A stretch of DNA of 64,000 nucleotides from an uncultured Burkholderiales bacterium (GTDB lineage Bacteria > Pseudomonadota > Gammaproteobacteria > Burkholderiales > Burkholderiaceae_C). The notes below the pieces were generated by a model. The model was not told where the DNA came from, searched no databases, and saw only the letters and a program-made list of their open reading frames with translations. The position numbers and the translations under genes were made by a program. How positions within the stretch are numbered: the stretch's first letter is position 1; each line of letters opens with the position of its first letter. Positions 32,529 through 40,871 of the stretch are shown piece by piece. The stretch is taken from positions 1 through 64,000 of the forward strand of contig CAIMTJ010000018.1 in NCBI GenBank assembly GCA_903844385.1, read 5' to 3'.

Positions 32529-33932
32529 ATGTCAAAAACATATTTCGATAAGGTCTGGGATGACCACGTCATCACGACCATTGGAGAGGATTTGTCCCTC
32601 CTCCAAATTGATCGCCTGGTGCTCCATGAGTTGAGTGGCTCTCAAGCAGTGCGGGCTTTGGCTGAGCATCATCGTGAGCCTGACAGTCGTGCACAGGTCT
32701 TCACCTTGATCGAGCACTTGATCTCCACCAAGCCGGGTCGTGGCCCCCTGGATTCTGTCTCGGTGAGTGGCCCGTCCATGATTGACGGCACCCGAAAAGC
32801 TTCTTTGGCCTATGGATTTCATTTCATCGACTATGACCATCCCCTCCAAGGCATCGCCCATGTCGTGACGCCTGAGCTTGGCATTGCGCTGCCGGGGACC
32901 ACCTTGGTCTGTTGTGATAGCCACACCTGCACGGTGGGCGGGGTGGGTACCCTGGCTTTTGGCATCGGTGCGAGTGAAGCCGAACATGTGCTCGCCACAC
33001 AGACTTTGCCGCAAAGCAAGCCCAAAAACATGCGGGTCAGATTTGAAGGCCACTTGCCTCAGGGCATTTATGCCAAGGACTTGGTTTTGGCTTTGATTGG
33101 CAAAATCGGCGCCAATGGCGGCATTGGTTACGCGGTGGAGTATTCGGGCTCGGTCGTGCAGGCCATGCCCATTGAGGGCCGACTCACGCTGTGCAACATG
33201 GCGGTGGAATTTTCGGCCAAATTTGGTTTTGTAGCTCCTGATGATGTGACCTTTGAGTTCTTAAAGGGCAAGATGTACGCGCCCCAAGGGGAGGCTTGGG
33301 ACCAGGCCGTGAGAGACTGGCGTGCCCTCAAAACAGACCCAGACGCACACTTTGATTTGGAGGTGGTGCTTGACGTGAGCGACTTAAAGCCCCAGGTCAC
33401 TTGGGGGATCAGTCCGCAGCACGTCTGCTCGATTGATGCCTGTGTGCCCGATCCCAGCGTGGGTTTTGACGAGCAGGCCACCTTGGCGCAGCAAGATGCA
33501 CTGCACTACATGCAATTACAAGCTGGGCAGCCGATGAGGGGGCTTGCCATCGATGTGGCCTACATTGGTTCGTGCACCAATGCAAGACTGTCTGACTTGA
33601 GGGCAGCTGCAGCCATCCTCAAGGGCCACCAGGTCAAGGCAGGCGTGCAAGCGATTTGCATTCCAGGTTCATCCAGTGTCAAACGGGCCGCAGAAGCTGA
33701 GGGCTTGGACCTCATCTTCAAGTCAGCCGGGTTTGAATGGCACGAGTCGGCCTGTGGGTTTTGCGGACACATCGGGGACGATCGGTTTGAGAACTTGAGG
33801 GTGATCAGTACGACGAATCGAAATTTCAAAGGCCGCCAAGGCATCAAGACCCGAACGCATTTGGCCTCTCCCGTGACGGTGGCGTCTTCTGCCATTGCCG
33901 GATATATTGACAACATTGAGGCTGGGACGTAA
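32529..33932 (+). CDS. LeuC-like dehydratase/isomerase large subunit (aconitase superfamily)
   Basis: A 467-residue large subunit of the isopropylmalate isomerase/homoaconitase/dimethylmalate dehydratase group. The three [4Fe-4S] ligands are present: Cys349 in GSCTN, and Cys409 and Cys412 in CGFCG. The blocks CCDSHTCTVGGVGTLAFGIG and TTNRNFKGRQG also match. The usual D-H-N-V/I-P-T motif of LeuC is E-H-L-I-S-T here (residues 62-67), and the last Cys region reads CGFCGHIGD instead of C-M-C-L-x-M-N. Both suggest a substrate other than isopropylmalate. GGAG 6 nt before the ATG at 32529 sets the start. It overlaps the small-subunit gene by one base (TAATG). Confidence 0.85.
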   Translation: MSKTYFDKVWDDHVITTIGEDLSLLQIDRLVLHELSGSQAVRALAEHHREPDSRAQVFTLIEHLISTKPGRGPLDSVSVSGPSMIDGTRKASLAYGFHFIDYDHPLQGIAHVVTPELGIALPGTTLVCCDSHTCTVGGVGTLAFGIGASEAEHVLATQTLPQSKPKNMRVRFEGHLPQGIYAKDLVLALIGKIGANGGIGYAVEYSGSVVQAMPIEGRLTLCNMAVEFSAKFGFVAPDDVTFEFLKGKMYAPQGEAWDQAVRDWRALKTDPDAHFDLEVVLDVSDLKPQVTWGISPQHVCSIDACVPDPSVGFDEQATLAQQDALHYMQLQAGQPMRGLAIDVAYIGSCTNARLSDLRAAAAILKGHQVKAGVQAICIPGSSSVKRAAEAEGLDLIFKSAGFEWHESACGFCGHIGDDRFENLRVISTTNRNFKGRQGIKTRTHLASPVTVASSAIAGYIDNIEAGT

Positions 33933-34582
33933 TGGAGACTTTCAAAAGTGTGAGCGGTGTGGCTGCCGCCATGATGCAGATCAATATTGACACCGACCAA
34001 ATGATTCCAGCCCGTTACTTGGGAGGAACCGATGCCAAAGGCTATGGTGCACATTTGTTTGCCAATGAGCGCTTTACCAATACAGGTGAAGCCAACCCTG
34101 AATTCATTTTGAACCAAGCCCCCTTTGATCGTGCCGTGATTTTGTTGGCTGGACGCAATTTTGGATGTGGTTCTTCGCGCGAGAGGGCGCCCAAGGCCTT
34201 GCGGGAGTTTGGCTTTCGCTGCGTGATCGCCCCCTCATTTGGCGGCATCTTTTTCAACAACTGCTTTAGAAACGGTTTGTTGCCGGTGACCTTGCCCATT
34301 GAAGCGCTGGAGCAACTCGTCCACGGTGTTGAGGCCAGTCATGGGGCAGAGCCCATCGCGGTGGATTTGCAAACGCAGACCATACAAATGCCCTCAAGGC
34401 AGTTGCACTTTGAATTTCAGTGCCCCGAGTCCTTTCGACAAATGCTCTTGCTCGGGCACGATGAAATTGACCAAACTTTGGCTCTCAAAGACACCATTGA
34501 GTCGTGGCGCCGTCATGACCGATTGAAGAGGCCCTGGGCCTATACCGAAGCGGCCCAAAGCAGCCAAGTGCCGTTCAAGTAA
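33932..34582 (+). CDS. LeuD-like dehydratase/isomerase small subunit
   Basis: A 216-residue swivel-domain subunit. Family blocks are NIDTDQMIPARYL, GRNFGCGSSRERAPKALREFGF and APSFGGIFFNNCFRNGLLPV. The usual G-S-S-R-E-H-A-P-W-A is G-S-S-R-E-R-A-P-K-A, a change in the substrate-facing loop. It is translationally coupled to the large subunit through TAATG and followed 42 bp later by the Bug protein gene. The set is more likely catabolic than part of leucine synthesis, because no leuA or leuB is adjacent and the neighbour is a lyase. Confidence 0.85.
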   Translation: METFKSVSGVAAAMMQINIDTDQMIPARYLGGTDAKGYGAHLFANERFTNTGEANPEFILNQAPFDRAVILLAGRNFGCGSSRERAPKALREFGFRCVIAPSFGGIFFNNCFRNGLLPVTLPIEALEQLVHGVEASHGAEPIAVDLQTQTIQMPSRQLHFEFQCPESFRQMLLLGHDEIDQTLALKDTIESWRRHDRLKRPWAYTEAAQSSQVPFK

Positions 34583-34624
34583 TGGCGCATTTTCAATTCC
34601 GGTCTTATTTTTGAGGGGTTCAAG

Positions 34625-35602
34625 ATGGATAAAAGAGTTTGCCTGAAAGCCGTGGGAGTGGCGCTTGCCGCACTCACAACGGGATTGGATGCACGGTCGC
34701 AAAGCAAGAAATACCCAGATCGCCCCATCAAATTTGTCGTCCCCTTTGCCGCTGGGGGTGGAGGTGACACCATGGCTCGTTTTCTGGCGCAAAAGCTCGG
34801 TGAACGTTTGGCTCAAACCGTCTTGGTTGAGAATCGAATGGGCGCGGGTGGAAACCTCGGGGCAGAATATGTGTTGAGGTCCCCGCCCGACGGCTACACC
34901 TTGCTCAGCATGTCGAGCACCTATCCCATTCAAGCGGCAACGACCAAACTCAATTTTGACCCCGTTGCTGACATGCAGCCCATTGTCATGATCTCCAAAG
35001 ATCCGGTCATGCTCGCAGTGGGCTTTAATTCTCCCTTCAAGAGTTTGGCAAGTCTCGTGTCCGCGGCCAAGGCCAACCCTTACAAACTCAGCTATGGGTC
35101 AGCCGGGGTGGGCTCTATAGCTCATTTGGGCATGGAGGAGTTGGCCTATATCTTGGGCATCAAGCTCACGCACATCCCTTACAAAGGCACATCCCAAGCC
35201 TTCAATGACGTGTTGAACGGCAATGTGGATATGATGCTCACCAGCTCGACCTTTGGGACCAATTTTGTGAAGTCGGGTCGCATTGTGGGCTTGGGTATTG
35301 CCGGCAAAGAGCGCGTGAGCAATCTGCCAGACTTGCCCACCTTTTATGAGCAAAATTTCCCAGGCTACGATGTGGTGGATTGGAAAGCCCTGGCCGGCCC
35401 CAAGGGCATGGCCAGCGAAGTGGTGGCGCTTTTGAATACCGAGGTTAACGCCATCTTGCGAGAAAAAAGCACGAGCAACAAATTTGAGGCCGATGGCACC
35501 AAATTGGTGGGTGGCACACCAGAGCAGATGATGGACATTATCCGCACCGACACCAGCCGCTGGCGCCATGTTGTTGAGACTGCCAATATCAAAGTGGAAT
35601 AA
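34625..35602 (+). CDS. Bug/TctC-family periplasmic solute-binding protein
   Basis: A 325-residue binding protein of the large Bug family of Burkholderiales, which captures carboxylates and related small molecules for tripartite tricarboxylate transporters or sensors. A signal peptide (about residues 1-25, LKAVGVALAALTTGLDARSQ) precedes YPDRPIKFVVPFAAGGGGDTMAR, VENRMGAGGNLGAEYVLRSPPDGYT and the domain-2 stretch LTHIPYKGTSQAF. No TctA or TctB gene is adjacent, as is common. Its place as the last gene of the lyase/LeuCD-like cluster suggests it binds the acid that the cluster degrades. Confidence 0.9.
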   Translation: MDKRVCLKAVGVALAALTTGLDARSQSKKYPDRPIKFVVPFAAGGGGDTMARFLAQKLGERLAQTVLVENRMGAGGNLGAEYVLRSPPDGYTLLSMSSTYPIQAATTKLNFDPVADMQPIVMISKDPVMLAVGFNSPFKSLASLVSAAKANPYKLSYGSAGVGSIAHLGMEELAYILGIKLTHIPYKGTSQAFNDVLNGNVDMMLTSSTFGTNFVKSGRIVGLGIAGKERVSNLPDLPTFYEQNFPGYDVVDWKALAGPKGMASEVVALLNTEVNAILREKSTSNKFEADGTKLVGGTPEQMMDIIRTDTSRWRHVVETANIKVE

Positions 35603-35962
35603 GGTCTGAAAAAAACTTCTCGCTAGCGCATGCAAAGGGTTTTGAATCAAAACATCGGGGTTGGGATTTTTGTTCATCTCCCTACGCGCCAGAGACGACG
35701 TCTGCTCATTGAAGTCCCCAAGCCAGTTCAGACCACGGGTGGTTGGTGCAACGCAAAAACCCGATCCAAAAAACCTTCCCGAAGCGATACACCTCTTTGC
35801 ATGGTGCATGGTGCATGGTGTATGGAAATGGGTGCACCGAGACCGGAAATTGAACCGCAACGCCTGACATGAACGAAAGCGGCGCATTTTTATGTCCCCT
35901 TTTGTCTTCTTTCCCCGTCCTGATCCATCAGATCGACCCAGTTTGATGCAAAATGTGAGCCT
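35603..35962. other. 360-bp intergenic region with a 7-bp tandem repeat
   Basis: The gap between the Bug gene and moaA has no supported gene and no molybdenum cofactor riboswitch that I can recognise. It contains nearly four copies of GCATGGT (35799-35825, the last one GTATGG). This is a possible slippage-prone microsatellite. Confidence 0.5.
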
Positions 35963-37150
35963 ATGAATGAGCGAGTGATTCCTTTGGTTGACGAGCGCAC
36001 GCGCGCCAAGCCTGTGCGCGTGCTGCGTGCTCAAGCGGCCTTGCCGCCTGTTGGAGACAGCGTGCAGGACTTGCTCGCGCGCCCCTTGAAGGACTTGCGT
36101 ATATCGGTCACCGATCGCTGCAATTTTCGCTGCAGCTACTGCATGCCCAAAGAAGTCTTTAACGCGCAATACACCTACTTGCCGCAAAAAGCCTTGCTCA
36201 GTTTTGAAGAAATCACCCGACTTGCCGGCATCTTTGTGGCACTGGGGACCGAGAAAATTCGACTCACCGGTGGCGAGCCCTTGCTGAGAAAAAATTTAGA
36301 GCTCTTGGTGGGGCAACTCTCGGCGCTCAAGACCCCCAGCGGTCAATCCATTGACTTGACCCTCACCACCAATGGCTCCTTGTTGGCGAAAAAAGCCGCC
36401 CTCCTCAAAGCCGCAGGCCTCAATCGCATCACGGTGAGCCTCGACGCCTTGGATGACCGGGTCTTCAAGGCCATGAACGATGTGGACTTCCCCGTGCAAG
36501 ATGTGCTCGATGGGATTGAAGCGGCCAAGGCCGCGGGCTTGGGGCTTGATGATGACGGACACTTCAGCGGCATCAAGATCAACATGGTGGTCAAAAAAGG
36601 CACCAACGAGCAAGAAATCTTGCCCATGGCTCGCTTTTTTCTGAACCAAGGGCTCACACTTCGCTTGATTGAGTACATGGATGTGGGCAGCACCAACGGC
36701 TGGCGCATGCAAGAGGTGATGCCTTCCAGCGACGTTTTGGCGCTGCTGCAAACCGAGTTTGATTTGGTGCCTTTGCCCACCGCACACCGCGGTGAAACGG
36801 CCAAGCGCTTTGGCTTTGTGAATTCCTCTGGCCAGGCCGACTCGGCCAGGGGTGAAGTGGGCCTCATCAGCAGCGTGACTCAGGCCTTCTGTGGCGACTG
36901 CTCACGCGCGCGTTTGTCCACCGAGGGACTGCTTTACCTGTGCCTGTTTGCCTCTGAAGGCCATGACCTCAAGTCTTTGATCCAGTCCAATGCGAGCGCA
37001 GCAGAGATCGCTCAAAGCGTGGCCCAATTGTGGCGTAAGCGCAGTGACCGCTATTCCTTGCTGAGGGCTCAGGACTTGAGTCTGGCTGCAGACCCTCAGA
37101 CACCCGCCCAAGGCAAAAAGCGCGTGGAGATGAGCTACATCGGCGGCTGA
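35963..37150 (+). CDS. moaA: GTP 3',8-cyclase (molybdenum cofactor synthesis protein A)
   Basis: A radical SAM enzyme of 395 residues catalysing the first step of molybdopterin synthesis from GTP. The N-terminal cluster ligands are in DRCNFRCSYCMP (about residues 50-61), followed by RLTGGEPLLRK. The second cluster is in FCGDCSRARLSTEGLLYLCLF, and the chain ends with the essential Gly-Gly (SYIGG). The first 40 residues are an extension before RPLKDLRISVTDRCN. It heads a same-strand run moaA, mobA, moeA that could supply the cofactor to the hydroxylase at 2.7-5.4 kb. Confidence 0.96.
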   Translation: MNERVIPLVDERTRAKPVRVLRAQAALPPVGDSVQDLLARPLKDLRISVTDRCNFRCSYCMPKEVFNAQYTYLPQKALLSFEEITRLAGIFVALGTEKIRLTGGEPLLRKNLELLVGQLSALKTPSGQSIDLTLTTNGSLLAKKAALLKAAGLNRITVSLDALDDRVFKAMNDVDFPVQDVLDGIEAAKAAGLGLDDDGHFSGIKINMVVKKGTNEQEILPMARFFLNQGLTLRLIEYMDVGSTNGWRMQEVMPSSDVLALLQTEFDLVPLPTAHRGETAKRFGFVNSSGQADSARGEVGLISSVTQAFCGDCSRARLSTEGLLYLCLFASEGHDLKSLIQSNASAAEIAQSVAQLWRKRSDRYSLLRAQDLSLAADPQTPAQGKKRVEMSYIGG

Positions 37151-37374
37151 AAAGTCCGCCCATTGGCGAGACGACTGCGTCGCCTGAACCCAACAAGCGC
37201 GCACGAGCTGCCATGAATGGGGCACGATCTTGCTCTAGGTGTTGCTTTTCATCTCGGTGCTTGATTAATGCGTATCCTCTCACCCTTGAATTCACGTTGG
37301 CGTTGACCCCATTCATGGAGCCTGATGCTCCCCTCTTTTACCTCTCTAACCCTGTTCCTCTATCGCTCTTGACC

Positions 37375-38085
37375 ATGCCCTTGACCCAACTCTTTCCCCA
37401 TGCCCAAAGCATCACCGCGGTGGTGCTCGCCGGCGGGCAAGGCACTCGCATGGGGGGGGTGGACAAGGGCTTGCAACACTTTCAAGGCCAAGCCATGGCG
37501 CAGCGCGCCCTGCTTCGAGTGGCGCCCTGGGTGGGGACGGTCGCGGTCAACGCCAACCGAAATGAAACCGCTTATCAAGCATTTTGTGATGCGATTTGGC
37601 CAGACCCCGATTTAAGCGCTTGGGGCGGCATGGGGGATGGCGTTTCTTGGGGCCCTTTGGCCGGTTTTTTGACCGCACTGCAGCACGTGCAGACCCCTTT
37701 CTTACTCACCGTGCCCTGTGATTGTCCGTTTTTTCCCCTGGACTTGGTGCTGCGACTGTCTCAAGCGATGGGCCAAAGCGGTGCGGACTTGGTGATGCCT
37801 CGCGTGCCGATTGGGCGTGAAGGCCGCCAGCGACTGGCCACTCAGCCGGTGTTTGCGCTCATGCGTGTGCATGTCCTCAAGAGCCTAGAGATCTTCATGG
37901 CCCAAGGCGGCAGAAAAGTCTTGGACTGGAGTCAAAGCCTGCACCACGCCTTTGTGGACTTTGACCAAGCCCATGACGAAGCGCACGCCTTTAGCAACAT
38001 CAACACCTTGAGCGAGCTCACGCACTGGAACACCGCTTCACCACCTGGCCCCAAGTCCTCGCCTTGTGCGCGTCCGAGCGCTTGA
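37375..38085 (+). CDS. mobA: molybdenum cofactor guanylyltransferase
   Basis: A nucleotidyltransferase that attaches GMP to molybdopterin to make the guanine dinucleotide cofactor. The signature VVLAGGQGTRMGGVDKGLQ is near the N-terminus, DCPFFPLDLV lies mid-protein, and the C-terminus has FSNINTLSEL. From the ATG at 37375 it is 236 residues; the frame is open to 37213, but those codons encode no conserved sequence. E. coli MobA is 194 residues. It lies 224 bp after moaA and 29 bp before moeA. Confidence 0.92.
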   Translation: MPLTQLFPHAQSITAVVLAGGQGTRMGGVDKGLQHFQGQAMAQRALLRVAPWVGTVAVNANRNETAYQAFCDAIWPDPDLSAWGGMGDGVSWGPLAGFLTALQHVQTPFLLTVPCDCPFFPLDLVLRLSQAMGQSGADLVMPRVPIGREGRQRLATQPVFALMRVHVLKSLEIFMAQGGRKVLDWSQSLHHAFVDFDQAHDEAHAFSNINTLSELTHWNTASPPGPKSSPCARPSA

Positions 38086-38114
38086 TCCTTTTTGATCGCC
38101 ATCTGAATCTGAGC

Positions 38115-39443
38115 ATGAATCCACCCCAACCTGCGCCGCCCGTCTTCAACGATCTTGCCCACCCACCGCAGGGCTTAGCGCCGCTTGCGCTGAGCGTTGG
38201 CGAGGCCCAGGCCTTGCTCGGGCAGTGGTGTGACCATCACGCACAAGAACGGTTCAGGCGCGAGGGCGCCACAGAGAACGTGGCCTTGGAGAAGAGTTTT
38301 GGTCGCACGCTGTGTGAGGACATCTTCTCGCCCATGGATGTGCCCGCCCACACCAACTCGGCCATGGACGGCTACGCCTACCGCTGGCAGGAGATGGCGC
38401 CAAACGAGAGCTTGCGCACTCTGCGGGTTGTGCACACGGTGCTGGCCGGACAAACCTGGCGCGGTCAGGTGAGCCGTGACGAGTGTGTGAAGATCATGAC
38501 CGGCGGCGTGATGCCCGATGGCTGCGACACGGTGGCACCCTTGGAGCGGGTGCGCGAGATTGGCGCTGACAGCAGCCAAGGCCATGTCGAGGTGGATACT
38601 CGACTCTTTCAAGCCGGGGACAACCAACGCCTCAGAGGCGAAGACTTGCAAGCGGGGGGCTTGGCACTGTCCCAAGGCACCACCTTGCACGCCGCTGCCA
38701 TGGGCCTCTTGGCGAGTTTGGGGCTCAGTCATGTGCGCGTTTGGCGCGCCTTGAAGGTGGCCATCTTCTCCACCGGCAGTGAGGTGTTGGCCTTGGGTGC
38801 GCCTTTCAAGAGCGGTCACGTCTATGACGCCAATCGACTCAGCCTCACGGGGCTTTTGCAAGGCCTGGGGCTCGACATTGTGGACCTCGGGGTGGTGAGA
38901 GACGACCCCCAAGAGATCAAGGACACCTTTTTAAAGGCACAAAACTTGGCCGACGTGGTCATCACCTCGGGTGGGGTGAGCATGGGAGAGGCCGACCACA
39001 CCAAAGACACCATGAAAGCCTTGGGCGAGGTGGTGTTTTGGCACATTGCCATGCGCCCGGGTCGACCCTTTGCGCTGGGCCAACTCGGCCAGTGCTTGCT
39101 CTTTGCACTGCCGGGCAACCCCGTGGCCATGATCGTGACCTTCTTGGCCCTGGTGAGACCTGCTCTGATCAAACTCTCGGGCAAAACGCCCGAGGAGCCG
39201 GCGTTCTTGTGGGCCCAAAGCGGCGAGCACCTGCGCAAAAAACCCGGTCGCACCGAGTACCAACGCGGCCAAACCCACGTCAACGAGGCGGGTGAGTTGT
39301 GCGTGAGACTGACTGGCAATCAAGGCTCGGGGATTTTGAGCTCTTTGGTCCAGGGCGACTGCTTGATCGTGCTCGGTCACGATCAAGGTGATGTTGAGCC
39401 CGGTGACAGACTCAAAATCTGGCCATTGAAAGGCTTGATCTGA
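38115..39443 (+). CDS. moeA: molybdopterin molybdenumtransferase
   Basis: The 442-residue enzyme inserts molybdate into adenylated molybdopterin. Family blocks are DVPAHTNSAMDGYAYRW, KIMTGGVMPDGCDTVAPLE, the MoCF domain (FSTGSEVL, VYDANRLSLTGLL, TSGGVSMGEADHTKD) and ALPGNPVAMIVTF, with the C-terminal domain IV at the end. The ATG at 38115 is my start; a frame open to 38064 is not conserved. It is convergent with rnhA; the 67-bp gap contains a 14-bp palindrome (TGGGCGCGCGCCCA, 39490-39503) that may help end both transcripts. Confidence 0.93.
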   Translation: MNPPQPAPPVFNDLAHPPQGLAPLALSVGEAQALLGQWCDHHAQERFRREGATENVALEKSFGRTLCEDIFSPMDVPAHTNSAMDGYAYRWQEMAPNESLRTLRVVHTVLAGQTWRGQVSRDECVKIMTGGVMPDGCDTVAPLERVREIGADSSQGHVEVDTRLFQAGDNQRLRGEDLQAGGLALSQGTTLHAAAMGLLASLGLSHVRVWRALKVAIFSTGSEVLALGAPFKSGHVYDANRLSLTGLLQGLGLDIVDLGVVRDDPQEIKDTFLKAQNLADVVITSGGVSMGEADHTKDTMKALGEVVFWHIAMRPGRPFALGQLGQCLLFALPGNPVAMIVTFLALVRPALIKLSGKTPEEPAFLWAQSGEHLRKKPGRTEYQRGQTHVNEAGELCVRLTGNQGSGILSSLVQGDCLIVLGHDQGDVEPGDRLKIWPLKGLI

Positions 39444-39510
39444 GCGTTCAACGAGAAAAGAGCGCCTTCAACCGGGCTCCACAAACGCCTGGGCGCGCGC
39501 CCACGTTCGC

Positions 39511-39999
39511 CTAAGCGCGCAGGGCCTCTTCCACCCCTTGGTTGGCGAGCAAATCAGCGCGCTCATTGCCCTCATCGCCCGAATGGCCCTTGACCCAGTG
39601 CCAGTGCACGCGGTGGCCGCTGGCATGAACGAGGGCGTCAAGCTCTCTCCACAGATCCTCATTTTTAACCGCTTGCTTGGACGCGGTCTTCCAGCCTTTG
39701 AGCTTCCAAGCATGAATCCATTGGGTGATGCCTTGGCGCACGTATTGGCTGTCTAAAAAAAGATTGACCTCGCACTGGCTCTTCAACGCCTTCAAGGCCT
39801 GAATCACCGCCATCAATTCCATGCGGTTGTTGGTGGTGAGTTTTTCACCGCCAAAGAGCTCCTTTTGTTGCCCTCCAAAGCGCAGCAACGCGCCCCAACC
39901 CCCTGGACCTGGGTTGCCCTTGCAAGCGCCATCGGTGTAGACCACGACGCTTTTCAGGGTGTTGCTTTCTGGCGTTTGAATCGCACTCATCTCACTCAT
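39511..39999 (-). CDS. rnhA: ribonuclease HI
   Basis: The 162-residue enzyme degrades RNA in RNA-DNA hybrids. The four metal-binding acidic residues are seen in order: [32 protein letters not shown] and [10 protein letters not shown] basic handle ([21 protein letters not shown]) is present as in E. coli. It lies 71 bp downstream of the methyltransferase gene on the same strand, the usual betaproteobacterial gloB/methyltransferase/rnhA arrangement. Confidence 0.96.
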   Translation of the reverse strand: MSEMSAIQTPESNTLKSVVVYTDGACKGNPGPGGWGALLRFGGQQKELFGGEKLTTNNRMELMAVIQALKALKSQCEVNLFLDSQYVRQGITQWIHAWKLKGWKTASKQAVKNEDLWRELDALVHASGHRVHWHWVKGHSGDEGNERADLLANQGVEEALRA

Positions 40000-40070
40000 C
40001 TGACCCCACCTTTGTTTTGAAACTCAAAAAAACCAACACCCTGCACCCAACACCTGCAACCCTGTCACGC

Positions 40071-40871
40071 CTAGAGGCGGGTGCTGCGGTTGTTGCGGGT
40101 TTGGCGGGTGTGGCTGTGCTGTGACAGCGCGCTTGGACGAGCCGCCAAACCCGGGGCTGGACTGAGGGTTTTCCACTTCGCACCCAGGACTCGCATGCCC
40201 TTGACCCGCTTGACCGCCACCACGTAATAGGCCGAGCCCAAGATGGGCCACCAACGGTCGCCAGCCAACTCCATCCAACCAAATTTGTCCAACCAGGACT
40301 GCGAGTTAAAGGCGGGCTTATAAAGACCAAAACCGCCCAACTCAATCTCAAAGCCCAGCAGCCTGAGCCAATCCTTGAGCCGTCCCATACCGATCATCTC
40401 GCCAGCGAGGGGCACAAACTCGGTATGCGCGCCCAAGCGGCGGTAAAACGCCTCACGCTGCTGCTTGAAACCCCAAAGCGACAGGGGATTAAAGCCCGTG
40501 ATCACCACGCGCCCCTCGGGCACCAAGACACGCTCGACCTCGCGCAGCGTCTCGTGCGGGTGTGCGTGCATCTCCAAGGTGTGGGGCAAGAGGACCAAAT
40601 CTAAACTTTGCTCGGTAAAGGGCAGCGCTCTAAAATCCGTGACAAAATCCACCCTGCACGACAAGGGCTGGTCTAGGCCCAGCCAGCGGTGGGGCATGCG
40701 GTTGGTTTGAAGGCCCTCTAAGTCATCGAAACCGAGCTGCACGGCATGAAAGCCAAACAAATCGGCCACGACCCGCTCCATTTGGGCTTGTTCCCAATGC
40801 AACATGTATTGCCCCAACGGGCTTGAGATCCATTCACGCAAGCCCGTGGGCTTTAAAATTGAACTGTTCAT
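40071..40871 (-). CDS. class I SAM-dependent methyltransferase
   Basis: A 266-residue protein from the ATG at 40871. The methyltransferase-11 fold is indicated by FVTDFRALPFTEQSLDLVLLPHTLEMHAHPHETLREVERVLVPEGRVVITGFNPLS, although the glycine-rich motif I of typical enzymes is weak. This family is regularly found between gloB and rnhA in betaproteobacteria; the substrate is not known. The basic C-terminal tail (about 30 residues) is variable. Its start codon overlaps that of gloB on the opposite strand; an alternative start at 40904 would overlap gloB by 35 bp. Confidence 0.8.
   Translation of the reverse strand: MNSSILKPTGLREWISSPLGQYMLHWEQAQMERVVADLFGFHAVQLGFDDLEGLQTNRMPHRWLGLDQPLSCRVDFVTDFRALPFTEQSLDLVLLPHTLEMHAHPHETLREVERVLVPEGRVVITGFNPLSLWGFKQQREAFYRRLGAHTEFVPLAGEMIGMGRLKDWLRLLGFEIELGGFGLYKPAFNSQSWLDKFGWMELAGDRWWPILGSAYYVVAVKRVKGMRVLGAKWKTLSPAPGLAARPSALSQHSHTRQTRNNRSTRL

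Noticed and set aside
35799-35825. CRISPR-like repeat
   Set aside because: The 7-bp units are contiguous with no spacers and no cas genes are present.
35863-35962. Molybdenum cofactor riboswitch before moaA
   Set aside because: I looked for the conserved Moco RNA stems and could not build them; only a short leader is present.
35099-36187. 362-codon minus-strand frame across the Bug gene, the gap and moaA
   Set aside because: It overlaps two well-supported genes and has no domain; the gap part alone is not coding-like.
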